Origin: Sthenelais limicola | Taxonomy: Eukaryota > Annelida > Polychaeta > Phyllodocida > Sigalionidae | DNA length: 64,000 bases | Direction: 5' to 3' | Assembly (NCBI GenBank): GCA_942159475.1 | Contig: OW804099.1 | Span: forward strand, 10,431,954 to 10,495,953 | Shown here: piece by piece, positions 8,574-18,615 of the stretch | Layout of the letters: every line of letters starts with the position of its first letter | Numbering within the stretch: position 1 is the stretch's first letter | Notes under the pieces: model-generated | Databases searched by the model: none | The model's input: only the letters and a program-made list of their open reading frames with translations | What the model was told of the DNA's origin: nothing | Translations under genes and position numbers: made by a program

Positions 8574-11067
8574 TTATGTACCTGAACCCACCGCTGCCTC
8601 CACACCTTTGAGATCCGTCACCACCAGTAGGCGGCTGTTTGATGTAGAGTTTAACAGCGCCACCTTTCCTGCTGGCCGTAGGGACCAGAAGGCCAGTTCC
8701 TCCGGCAACTGCACCGTCTCCACTAGACCGGCATTTCTGACCTCCAGGCCTCCCTGCCACTTTATAGCCACCCTGGTTTTCAGTGAGCATTTGCTGTTCA
8801 CTGCCACCAATCCTGTGACCACCGGTGGAGCTGCTGCACGTAATACCTCTACTGGGTAGACCAGCTTACATAGGAACATTGCATATCGTTCCTGGCCTTC
8901 TTGCACTCTCAAACTTAGGATCGTGCTACCCCTGGTGTTGTGACCACCCGCTGCCCCGCAGCCGCACCTTCGCCACGCCCACATTGCCATTTTCGCCAAC
9001 AGGTATATCGCGAAGGCCGTCATTAAGATCGTAGAGTAGCTTGGCCAGTGACTTACTGGCCGCCCAGCTCCTGGTGGTGGCATTGTAGGGTCTGGTAGGA
9101 GGTGTATGTCTTCCCATGCTGAGTCTGGAAATAGTTCCAGCGTCGCACTTCTCATGGGGCCTGCTAGTGTGCCTTTTAGGGCCCCTATGACTGCAGTTAT
9201 CCTGAACAACCTATATGAAATATATATTGTTGTTATAATGTGTAATATTTCTACTAGCCAAATTGTTAGTGAAACCTTAGGCCTATCTGTTAGGTCTGAT
9301 AAGTAGTGCCATGCCCTTAGTGACCACACCTTTTGTCTCAACTTGTTCTGCTGGATTGCCGTTACTACCTCGTTTACTTCCATACCTTCTTTAAATTGGC
9401 CCGGGCTCATTTGTTTAATCATATGTGCTATTTCTTCCCCTGAAGGTACATTCAGGTGGACCAAAAAGTTTGTCAAGCTTTCTCCCGAGAAATTCCCCAC
9501 TGGGATTGAAAATGCTCTAGCAAAGGCCAAGTTAAAACCGTGAGCCACTGATACTTGTATTGCCGACAGTTCTCTGCACTCTAGTAGCTTTGGACGCAGT
9601 AGATGTGACCCTACGGTCAACTGGCACCCACAAGAAATTTCAAAAACAGATATCCCCACCACGTCCATTTTCTGTGTGTCATTATCACATAGCATTATAC
9701 CCACCGGCCCCGCGTTGATAAGCAAGTATGTTGATCCATGCACATTTCTAATTAGCTTCGGCGCTGATTTATCCAAATACATATCAAACATGCAGTGCTC
9801 CATAATCCTATCCCCATGATCCTGAAAGAGAGCCAACAAGCAATCCTCATCTGGCCCACTATTATCAATGAAGTGAAATGGGCATAAGTAACTATCTTCT
9901 CTTACGCACCGGCTAAGCCCCACATGATCTACTTCCATTAGGGCCCCTGTTGATTTTTCCTCCGCGATCATTCGCTGTGGTGCTGATCTCAACTTTGTGC
10001 ATCCCATGTCGGTTTCATTATGTACATGGATGGGTGTATAAAACACTTCTAATTCAAACAGTTGGTACCTTGCCTCCTCCTGTGTGAGGAATATTGGTAC
10101 TGATATCTCTATAGTGGCATTGTCTACTATTACCACTCCCATATTCACCTCCCAATTAATGTAATCTTTCATTATCAACAGGCCTGAATCATTCCCCAAG
10201 GCTGTGCACTCTATTCTCCCAGTTGCTTTCCTTGAATACTTTTGCTAGGGACTGATGTATCTTTCCCTCTCTTGCTGCCTCCAGGACGTCTCCTGTTTTT
10301 GACATATCTCCTATGTAGCTCCCCAGCGTAAAGCACTTCAAAACTGCCCTTTGCACATTTCTCTGTACTGAGAGTTGCGCTTCCAAGTTATTATGCATTT
10401 TATCTGATAACCTGGCTGATTTGTTGGCGTATAGCAACCATCTATCCTCTATCTCCGCCACTGTGCGTGCTGAATCATTTGCATGCGACCTTAAAAATGA
10501 GAATAATGTGTTAGAATTGTGCACTAGTTTTTGCAGCGCCGGTCCTCGCAGCCTCGCATCCATTACCTCTGCCATCTCTATCTTATGCATGATGTGGTTT
10601 TCAACATCTCTTAGGTCATCATCCGTGGCAATTTCAAAGACCAGGACGGTTCCAAATGGTTTTCCTAGGCCCCTCTTATGAAATTTCCTAGATTCCCTCA
10701 AGAGTTCCCTCAACTCCCTCACTCTTACATAGTCCCTCTCTGCTTGTTGCAATAATTCTGCTTAATATTCCCCTAATTGTATCCCCATCTTCTTATATCC
10801 TGCTGGCCACACCATGTTTTTAATTCTGGGTGCACCCGGGGGTTCTAGTATGAGACGAGTCCTGAATCCCAACTTCAATGTTTCTATATCTGTCAGCAAT
10901 TCACCCCTCGGCACGAATACCACCCCATAATTTTGCCTCAAGACGGTGACAGACCCCTGTTCCTCTCCCCGGACGCTCATCATCAGCATGAGGATCCTAA
11001 GAGAACAAGTCTTAATTACCAAAGCGTCAATAAGCATGTTATAATTGTATGTTATAAGCGTTTGCAC
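8574..11067 (-). pseudogene. env: Broken F-type envelope gene of element A
   Basis: Three consecutive open stretches (11067-10762, 10752-10189, 10199-8574) together cover a product similar in size and layout to the intact env of element B. An in-frame TAA lies at 10764-10762, and a frame change lies around 10190-10200. Landmarks in order: hydrophobic leader, NYGVVF motif near the N-terminus (VKHNYGVAF in element B), a basic HKR cleavage-like site followed by GLGKPFG, an ectodomain with several N-linked glycosylation sequons, a transmembrane segment around ILHIITTIYISYR, a second hydrophobic stretch and a CGCG tail. The basic site plus following segment resembles baculovirus F / errantivirus envelopes. 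It would mediate membrane fusion if intact; as read it is inactivated, unless stop and shift are bypassed. Confidence 0.75.
10993..11012 (-). other. Env 3' splice site, element A
   Basis: On the minus strand TTGTTCTCTTAG|GATCCTC precedes the hydrophobic leader, with the exon beginning at 10996. The split codon is AGG (AG|G). The same phase and position relative to the leader occur in element B at 38,754/38,753, supporting a conserved acceptor for a spliced env mRNA. Confidence 0.55.
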
Positions 11068-12733
11068 CTTATCCCAAGCGTGTAACGACTAAATAAGTAA
11101 AAATTCACACAAGTGCCCACTTACTTTCCCTGAATTTCAATTTCCCTCCCCCAATGTCATTTTTATGAAGTTGACCCTTCGTGGGGCTGTACTTACCAGC
11201 AAATCATGATGTGGATCAGGCTTTCAGTATATTAGTTAATCTAAGCTTCCTCTTGTATGTCTAATTTGTAAAGTCCAAGTTCACAAGCCAAGCCTCTCTT
11301 CCTAGAGCCAGGCACACCGTATTAGTTCTAAGTCCTTTCAGTCTGAACTTTTGAAGTGGGTTTGAACAAAGTTGGTTCGATAATCCTAAACCAGTCCCTT
11401 ATTGACCATTATATTCAAGTCGCAACCAATATGTTCTGGCTTTGGCAGCTATCTTTTGCCCCTCTTTATGTGTCCAAAGCTAGTCTCCTTTTTTCGCCCT
11501 GTCTGCCTTAGCCGACGGTCTATGTGAGAGTGGCCTGCTGTATGTAGCGCGCCTGCCTGCCTGTGCGCGCTTCATGGGGCTGTGTCAGACACGCTGACTT
11601 TTGCTAACCAGCGATGGGCCCATGGGTGTACTCCCCCCCTCCCCCTTGAGTATTGCTCCTCCTACTCTTGCTGGACTTTGGGGAGCTTATTTTTCTCTCT
11701 TCCCCCCAGTCCTTTTTAGGTTTTGACCTCTGCTGGAATTTTTCTGGAATCTACCTCAGAGGTGGTTCTGCATAACCCCCACCTGAGCTCCGATTCCTCC
11801 CCCTTTAGAAGCCTCCTCTTTATCGGCAGCAATACCACCCCCTTTTGCTCCGGCCCATCATCTGTTATTTTTTATGCAGCGTTCTCCCTCTCCCCCTTTC
11901 CTTTCAACTTTCTCGATCCTTTCCTCCCCATTTTATTTTGATCCTCTTATCTTGCACCTGAGACCCCTTTCGCGACCCAGTCTGATACCTCCCTCTCTTG
12001 CTCGATATCTCGTTGCTATGCTTTCCTACCCCTGGTTCATCCCTTTATTTCAATCTGGAGGTTTCTATCATAAACGAAAAGTTCCCTTCCTCTCCCTCTC
12101 TATGTAACTCTATGTGACTCCTATTTTACCATGTACTGTGTGTATATATAAAATAAAATCCCTTCCTACCCTTTACTCTTTCTATATAACTCCCTCTTTA
12201 CCCTTTACTGTGTATACTAAATTCTTGCCTCCCCGTCTCTCTCTTTCTTTATGTAACTCTCTTTTTACCATGCCCTGTGTGTATAAATAAAATCCTTTCC
12301 CATATCAAACTTAATTTTTTGTAACCTTGTTTTTAGTGATTTTAGTTCCCAGCGTGTATTTCACTGTGTATTTCCAACCCATTACTCTTTCATGCATCAT
12401 TCAGAAGCCTAAGCATAGGAGAAGTACTGACCGCTCCCCTCCCCCATATGTACTATGTCTCTCCTCTCGTCCTGCTCCAGCGTCTCGCTCCAGCCTTCCC
12501 TGTACCGTCTGGGCAGGTTCCATCCCCGTTAAGACTCGACCCCTTGATCACAGAGCTCCCTCACTTTCCCTCCCCAACAGTCATTCCTTTATTCGAATAC
12601 CAGTCACCGTTTTCCCACACCCATTCATGCATAGAGTTTCCCCGTCTCCCACCCCTCGACTTTTTGCCTCCTCTCTCTTCATGCTGCCCTTTTACCTCCT
12701 CATCGTATACTTACATATATTCTCCCCTTCTTC
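11068..12733. other. Spacer between env and the accessory array, with local tandem repeat
   Basis: No supported ORF on the element strand. At about 12,090-12,310 three imperfect 70-80 bp units share TATGTAACTC, TTTACC and CTGTGTGTATA-type blocks. The long plus-strand frames here are by-products of the C/T-rich composition of this strand. Confidence 0.5.
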
Positions 12734-13279
12734 TCATATTACCCTCGGCATCCATCTCATTGGAGTCATTCGTTCTAAATCCCTTACTTCCATGGTTTCT
12801 CCAAGCATGTCTCTTAGACATTCCTCCTGCATCCCCGTCATGTACAACAACCATATTCTTGCTTCATTCATGTCTTTCGGAAATAAGTTAGTCCTAGTTT
12901 CATTGTAGACATCCAAAATCTCATATATGAGCTCAGTTATTGCTGCCACTGTGGCTTGTAATTTTTGTAGTGGTCGCAGCTGGTCTCTATCTGCTCTTCT
13001 TAAGGCTGCCACTGGTTCATAATCTTGAAAATAGTGTTTCAGAAAAGCTCCACCTGTGTGTCTAATTCTAGCTAAGTGCGATTCCTTTTGCAATCTCCTC
13101 TCTGGCTCTGCTTCTGGGTATCTATCTCTTCCTCTCAACACCCAGAAGCGCACCAGATTTGTCAGCATCCAGTCAGCTCTTATTTGACCTATTGCTATGT
13201 CCGCCAGTTTATTTGCGGCCTCGACCTGCTCTTTTGTGGGTGTATTCGCCATGTTTCTCTTGGTATCTCCCTCTCTCAA
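12734..13279 (-). CDS. Accessory array protein 6 (element A)
   Basis: A 181-residue, probably helical protein with no family I recognise. It shares the array signature: an N-terminal helix (WMLTNLVRFWVL), a Pro/Arg segment (DRYPEAEPERRL), an E-x-H-L helix start (ESHLARI), and a C-terminal block MTGMQEECLRDMLGETMEVR followed by a W-x-P ending (RWMPRVI). The stop overlaps a GTAATA donor-like sequence (12,742-12,737). It is the last member before env and reads in the same direction. A second in-frame ATG ten codons in could be the true start. Function unknown; a shared role with its five neighbours is inferred from similarity. Confidence 0.7.
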   Translation of the reverse strand: MREGDTKRNMANTPTKEQVEAANKLADIAIGQIRADWMLTNLVRFWVLRGRDRYPEAEPERRLQKESHLARIRHTGGAFLKHYFQDYEPVAALRRADRDQLRPLQKLQATVAAITELIYEILDVYNETRTNLFPKDMNEARIWLLYMTGMQEECLRDMLGETMEVRDLERMTPMRWMPRVI

Positions 13280-13430
13280 CTGATCTCTTTTTTCCCTTAC
13301 CTGCTGTCCTTATCCCCTCTGCTCCCTTTATATTATAACACCCCCTCCCCTTTTAATTTAGTTTATCTATCCCCCTCCCACTTGACTCCCCCTTCTGTTT
13401 CATTTGTATAAGAAATCTTGTATTTTCCCT

Positions 13431-14072
13431 TTAGGACCTTGTGAGACTTACCTTGATGATTCGTGGCACGAAACTTTCTGGTAAAACTGTCCTGATATTA
13501 TCAAAGTCAAGGTCCTCTTTAAGTAATCCCCGCACCTGTTCTATTCTCATTCCTGTCTTCCAGCTCAGATACTCCTCCGTCTCCCCCACCATGTCCACCC
13601 CTGCGCATTCCATTCTATAATCCTCTGCGTCATATGTGGCTAAAGCATCCATCAACACTTCTGCTGTGGATTTAACAGTTTGCACCATTCTTTGTTCGAT
13701 TGTTTGTGCTCTCCTTGACTGCCTTATTGCCCTTGCACAACCAGCGAATGTTTTAATCCTTTTTACTTCCTCGCACCCCATTTGCTCAGCATACGACTTA
13801 CATTTATTTTTTATCATTGCCACGTAGGCATCATTACCCAATCTTTGCCTTGGATCTTGTGGTCTACTCATACACCTTTCCTTAGGCGCTGTTAGGAAGT
13901 ATTTCATTGCCCTCACAAACAGTAAACCTGCATACTTTCTCTGGTCTCTCAGTCTCTTCATCCCCACTTGTCCTTTACTCTGTCTCTCTTTTTCCTGAAG
14001 GCTTCTAGTTGTTTCTGTAATCTCCCATTTTTTACTCTTTCTTTCCTGGCTTGTAATTCCATCTGAAATCAT
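13431..14072 (-). CDS. Accessory array protein 5 (element A)
   Basis: A 213-residue ORF, longest of the array because of a basic, Gln/Lys-rich N-terminal extension of about 45 residues. Conserved blocks: LLFVRAMKYFL, a Pro/Arg segment ending DPRQRLG, YVAMIKNKCKSYA, and the C-terminal block WKTGMRIEQVRGLL...SFVPRII. The homologous region ends exactly at AAG|GTAAGT (donor 13,451-13,446); the last six codons read into that consensus. It can therefore be viewed as an exon whose natural end is the splice site. No known domain is seen. Confidence 0.7.
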   Translation of the reverse strand: MISDGITSQERKSKKWEITETTRSLQEKERQSKGQVGMKRLRDQRKYAGLLFVRAMKYFLTAPKERCMSRPQDPRQRLGNDAYVAMIKNKCKSYAEQMGCEEVKRIKTFAGCARAIRQSRRAQTIEQRMVQTVKSTAEVLMDALATYDAEDYRMECAGVDMVGETEEYLSWKTGMRIEQVRGLLKEDLDFDNIRTVLPESFVPRIIKVSLTRS

Positions 14073-14268
14073 ACTTGCAATCTGAGTCCTTCTTTCTATT
14101 AGTATCCTATGTGCTACTGCCTATTTTACCCTTGCCCCCTTTACCTAGTGCAGCTCCCAAACAAGTTACCCGCTCTCTCTCTGGTGCTCCGACCCTACTC
14201 TTTTCTTGAGCGTTATCCGCTCACTCCCCCTCCCCCTTCTACTTAGTATCATGCATCTGCCTACCTTC

Positions 14269-14763
14269 TCATAGTTCCCCTGGTATCCAGCTCCATGGTA
14301 GCCAGTTGGTCATTTCTCTTATAGAGAATTGTTCTGCCAATCTCCTTTTCACAATTCTCATGTGGAATCCAGTAATCATGTGAATTGTATTTTCCGTCCA
14401 TTCCTTATTCAGGGGCGTTGAAAGATAGTATAGCCTTACCCCCTCATATTTACATATCCCCAAGGTAAATGTAATCACCCTATAGACTCCATGAATCACC
14501 GCCACTATCCTGGCTTTCAGGTTGAGCTTCTTATATTCGCTCCTATAGCGTAACATAGTGCCCGGCACCTCATTTACTGATTTCAATAGATCTGTGCATT
14601 TGTTCTTGATGTCTAATAAATAGCGCTCTCTCCCCTCTCTCTGTTCTATGTCTAGACCCTGGACCTGAATCCTGTGTGGCATTTGGCTCAGTCTAAATGC
14701 CCTTATATACAGGTATCCTGCTTCTCTCCTGAGCTTTTGAAGCTTTCTTTTATCATTTACCAT
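14269..14763 (-). CDS. Accessory array protein 4 (element A)
   Basis: A 164-residue ORF with a short basic N-terminus and the blocks YLYIRAFRLSQMPHRI, RERYLLDIKNKC, a middle helix around VYRVITFTLGI, and the C-terminal MITGFHMRIVKRRLAEQF...SWIPGEL. The YLLDIKNKC block aligns with ETHLLAVYEEC of protein 3 and YVAMIKNKC of protein 5. A weaker donor-like GTAGGC lies five bases after the stop. I recognise no family. The intact frame in an otherwise damaged element is notable. Confidence 0.7.
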   Translation of the reverse strand: MVNDKRKLQKLRREAGYLYIRAFRLSQMPHRIQVQGLDIEQREGRERYLLDIKNKCTDLLKSVNEVPGTMLRYRSEYKKLNLKARIVAVIHGVYRVITFTLGICKYEGVRLYYLSTPLNKEWTENTIHMITGFHMRIVKRRLAEQFSIREMTNWLPWSWIPGEL

Positions 14764-14985
14764 GTTGACTTATCTGCTCCTCGCACCCGAATAAACTGTC
14801 TTCCCCTTTCCTCTGCTAGTTATTACAGACACTCTGTCCTTCCACTTCCTTTCCTCCTCCCCTTCCCACCCTTCTACTTCCCTTCCTCATTTTAATCCCT
14901 CCCCTCTTCCCTCCTACATCTTGTTATTCTACTAATTTTTCCCTCTCTCTCTTTTTATTTACATTCATTTTTACTTACGTGTTCC

Positions 14986-15543
14986 TTATGGTTTTGGTAG
15001 TAGCTCCAAGGATAACCAATCGGCCGCGGTGGCCACCGGTATTGCTTCTGCCATTAGGGTAGCTACCCTTGCCCTTGAAAACCCCGTCATGCTCATCATT
15101 CTTGCCACTTCCCCCTGATAGCCATTTTTCCTTTTCCAATATCTTTTCCTCAAAAACTCCATTGTGTATAGCTGCAGGGTGATCTCCAAAACCCTGTATA
15201 ATTGGTGCATTATAGCTTTTAACCTATCTTTTCGTGCTAGCATTCCAATTTTTTCTGCTCTCCACAATTTCCCTGGGGTCTCTTCATGATATCTCAGAAA
15301 GGCCCCGCATTCTTCATATACTGCTAGTAAATGTGTCTCCAACGTTAGTCTGTCATTTGGGTTCTGTGAGGGATATCTAGCCGCCGGCGGGATGAGCATA
15401 AACTTGTACGCTCTAATATAGAGAATTGATGCATTTCTTATTTCCCTCATCCTCAACCTCCTGTCACGCTGATATGCTGCCGCTTTACTCCTTCTTTCTA
15501 CCAGCTTCCTCAATGCCTGCTTCACTACCACTCGCTCTGCCAT
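14986..15543 (-). CDS. Accessory array protein 3 (element A)
   Basis: A 185-residue ORF with an Arg-rich N-terminus (residues 1-37) and the array signature ILYIRAYKFMLIPPAARYP, ETHLLAVYEECGAFL, LYRVLEITLQL and MTGFSRARVATLMAEA...LLPKP. It starts shortly after an AG that could be a splice acceptor (ATTATCAG, about 15,550). A GTAAGT donor (14,978-14,973) lies eight bases after its stop. Basic N-terminus and helical blocks would suit RNA or DNA binding, but that is only inference. Confidence 0.7.
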   Translation of the reverse strand: MAERVVVKQALRKLVERRSKAAAYQRDRRLRMREIRNASILYIRAYKFMLIPPAARYPSQNPNDRLTLETHLLAVYEECGAFLRYHEETPGKLWRAEKIGMLARKDRLKAIMHQLYRVLEITLQLYTMEFLRKRYWKRKNGYQGEVARMMSMTGFSRARVATLMAEAIPVATAADWLSLELLPKP

Positions 15544-15983
15544 TTTTCTGATAATATTCTACGTGTCTCTTCCAGATCTCTTGTATTCCACTTTCTTCCC
15601 CTCTTGCTCGAGTGCCGTTCGGTTTTACACTCCCCCTCTGTGTCACCCTTGCGCGCTCTCGCCCCCCTCCCCCTCTCTCTCTCCCCCCCTGGCAACCAAT
15701 ACTTTTCTCAAATCTCAACCCTACTCTCCCATCTCTCAGCTTTCTCCTTTCTCATTCTTTTTACTGCTTTCTTTCTATAGTCTTATCATTTCTTTTAATC
15801 ACAGTCAGATTAAAAAATATTATCTGACACCGTATTCATTAGACCATATATCATTCAAGACAATAAGTTTCTTTTATTTGGATAATTCTTCTTGTCCTTC
15901 CCTCCCCTTATTATTTTTTTGTTTTTGTTTTTGTTTATTTCTCTTTTCTTTTCCCCCTTTTCTGGTGGCCAATATTAAGACTT

Positions 15984-16496
15984 TTACTCACTTAGCTCGC
16001 GATATAGCTTCAATGGTAGCCATTCCTCCATTTTGCGCTCTTTCCAACTCCATGGCCGTTCCATCAGGAAGTCCATTTGCGCTCCTGTGATCCCCAAATG
16101 ATCTGCCAAGACCTTGGTCAATTTCCCTTCACAATTTTTCCCATAGCAAAACACCCTCAGCATTACCCTCGTAAACTGGCATGTGACCATCATTATGAAG
16201 ACTAATTGTTCTTTCTGCGACCTGTTTTTATATCTTTTTCTCGCTATTCCCCGTCGCATCTGTTCTTCTGGCGCGTGTTTACTAATGTAGAAAGAGGCCG
16301 CCCGCCATATTTCCTTCAAGTGCGTTTCACACTCTATCCTTCTTTTTATCCCTGCCCCCCTAAACCTTCTATGTGGTAGTTGTAAATACAATCTTGTTAT
16401 CCTTGTCAGGTAAAGGGTGTGTGTGCGTATTATGGCTGGAGGTATCCTAGTTGGTTCCTCCTCTGTCTTCCCAGCTTCCTTTCCCAACGCTTCCAT
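15984..16496 (-). CDS. Accessory array protein 2 (element A)
   Basis: A 170-residue ORF. Array blocks: LYLTRITRLYLQLPHRRF, ETHLKEIWRAASFYI, a middle hydrophobic helix (FIMMVTCQFTRVML), then LGITGAQMDFLMERP and the ending EEWLPLKLYREL. The ATG directly follows TTACAG, a good acceptor. The stop codon overlaps a GTGAGT donor (15,991-15,986), so the ORF is almost exactly splice-site to splice-site. It is among the more diverged members. Function unknown. Confidence 0.68.
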   Translation of the reverse strand: MEALGKEAGKTEEEPTRIPPAIIRTHTLYLTRITRLYLQLPHRRFRGAGIKRRIECETHLKEIWRAASFYISKHAPEEQMRRGIARKRYKNRSQKEQLVFIMMVTCQFTRVMLRVFCYGKNCEGKLTKVLADHLGITGAQMDFLMERPWSWKERKMEEWLPLKLYRELSE

Positions 16497-16605
16497 ACTG
16501 TAACTGTTATTTTACTCCTCACCTGATCCCTTCCCATCCACTTGTGAGCCACCCTTTTTCGTTCTTGTCCCTTTTTGCTCTTCTCCCCCACATCTCCCCC
16601 TTTCT

Positions 16606-17193
16606 CTAAAATATAAAATATAAATTATCACCCTTTTCTCCCCCTTTTTTATGAGTATTTGTCTTATAATCCTTCTCCTCTATAATTAATGATCTTATAC
16701 TTACGTAAGTAGTAGCCCAGTCGATGGGACATGCTTTTTTAATGTCTCTCATGTCTATAGATTCTGTGAGCAGCATCCTGATGTTATCACCCGCCATCAG
16801 TGTTTTCCCCGAAATATACCGAATCAATTTTTCCAAGTGACACTCACAATATCCTTGCTGTATTCCAGTAGATTCCAGGGACAGCATAGTCATTATCATT
16901 TGCGGTATTAATACGTGAGCTATGTAATTGTGGTGCGTTGACTGTGTACGCATCAATGGGAATCCCTCTGCTAGAACTTTATACCTTCCCTTCTCTATTT
17001 CCAACTTTTGCGCTATCCCTAACAGGTAGAATTCCTGGGCCAATCTCTCGTCGGGGCAGTCCCCATACCTCTTCTTTGGATTTATCATAAACAATTTAAT
17101 TAGTCTTATATACAGTCTCTCAACATTAAATGTTTTGTATGCTTCCCTGGCTGCCTGTGACAACACCTCTAGGGTTGAGCTATGTATCTCCAT
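16606..17193 (-). CDS. Accessory array protein 1 (element A)
   Basis: A 195-residue ORF, first after pol. Blocks: RLYIRLIKLFMINPKKRY, DERLAQEFYLLGIAQ, a hydrophobic middle, ISGKTLMAGDNIRMLLTESI and PIDWATTYV. Homology to its neighbours stops at TAC|GTAAGT (donor 16,704-16,699); the remaining 30 or so residues are Lys-rich read-through of purine-rich DNA. Upstream, GTGCTAAC (branch-point-like) and TTCTTACAAG lie just before the ATG, giving a convincing acceptor. The functional product is therefore probably shorter than the ORF, or continues on another exon. Confidence 0.68.
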   Translation of the reverse strand: MEIHSSTLEVLSQAAREAYKTFNVERLYIRLIKLFMINPKKRYGDCPDERLAQEFYLLGIAQKLEIEKGRYKVLAEGFPLMRTQSTHHNYIAHVLIPQMIMTMLSLESTGIQQGYCECHLEKLIRYISGKTLMAGDNIRMLLTESIDMRDIKKACPIDWATTYVSIRSLIIEEKDYKTNTHKKGGEKGDNLYFIF

Positions 17194-18615
17194 GTTCTTG
17201 TAAGAATGTTAGCACTGCTCTAGTTCATCAACCGTTTACTCTTTTTCTCCTCATTCCTCCCCTCAGGTTTCAATCTCTCGTTTGCCTGCTTCTCTCCTCC
17301 TTCCCCCCCCACTGGCATCCTTCCCCACTTGCTCTCTTCCCCATGCCCATCATCCCATTTTTATGATTGCTCCTAGTTAGGTGACCCCTCCAACTGCTAG
17401 GTTCCCGACACAGACCTTTTTATTATTTTTTTTTTTCTTGGCTCCTCCTCCTGCTCCTCCCTCTCTCGCCCTCTCCGACTGGACCTACTGCCCCTCTGTT
17501 ACCTTACTATATGTCACTGTATCCTGATTTTCCTTCTCCCCTTACCCATTCCCTACCCATATTGCATTACTCCTCCCCCTTCTCTCCCTCCCCTTTTCTC
17601 GCTTAGTACACTTGTCATCCTTTGCTCTTTCTATTTCTGTCTTTCGGCCTCCCTCCCCCTCTCCCTTTTTCTCCCCTGATCTCCGGTATTTGGTGTATGT
17701 TTGTCACCCTACCTCTCCTCGTGCTTCAGTACTTCTCCCATTTTCCTCTCTTATTTTCTTAGTAAAAAAAAAGATGGTCCACTGACCCTTTTCCTTCGAT
17801 ACTGAATAAAAATTCTTTTTATTTTATTACTTTCTAAACCCATATTTAGCTAATGTTCAGGTTGGTAAGGGTCTCTTGACCCTTTTTCTTCGATACTGAA
17901 TAGAGCTTCGTTGAACCATTCAGTATGTCTTACTCCCCCTTTTCCCTCCTGTAGGCCCGTGCTTGGGTAATGCAGGATGACATCTATCCTATCCTCCCCC
18001 AGCACCGACCGTTTACATCCCTCCCCCTTTTAATACTTCGGTATGTTTCAACTTAACTCTCATCACTTGTCCCTCCCCTCTCTTCTCCTCCTCCTCCTCA
18101 GACTCGGGTCGCTGTCTCCTCCTCCCCCTCTGCACCTGCGATCCTACTCACCCTCCTGCACTTGTTTGTTATTGCCAAGTGCAAGTGTAGAGCGCTCTGT
18201 TTACAAATTCCTATGTTGCTATTGCCTGTCTCGATCAATGTCCATCGTCCTTTTTCTGCATGGCCCCAGCATCGCCTCTACATACTAGCGTGCTTTGGGG
18301 CCTAAGACAGACTATCGAGATTTTTGCATACCCACTTTCCTCCCCCTGAAGCTCTTTGCTTCCCCCTCCCCCTTTTATTTATCATTCATTTTTTCATCAC
18401 ATCATGCATTTCGACCCAGGACTATCACAGCTTACGTCCTGGTCTCTACTTGCACCTGTTTTTTACTGACCCAGTTCTCGGTCTGGCGTCACACTGCTGG
18501 CTCTCGCATCGGCCTGCGCGCTACACATGTGGTTGGCTACAGCCTGTTTGCTGGGATGAGGATCCCGTTGCTCTCCCCAACTGTTCCCCTCCCCCCTTTT
18601 TCAAATTCCCACAAG
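17194..18615. other. Spacer between pol and the accessory array
   Basis: About 1.4 kb, purine-rich on the element strand, without a supported ORF. A 25-27 bp direct repeat (TTCGATACTGAATA core) occurs at about 17,790 and 17,874. Pyrimidine-strand open frames here are compositional. Confidence 0.5.
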
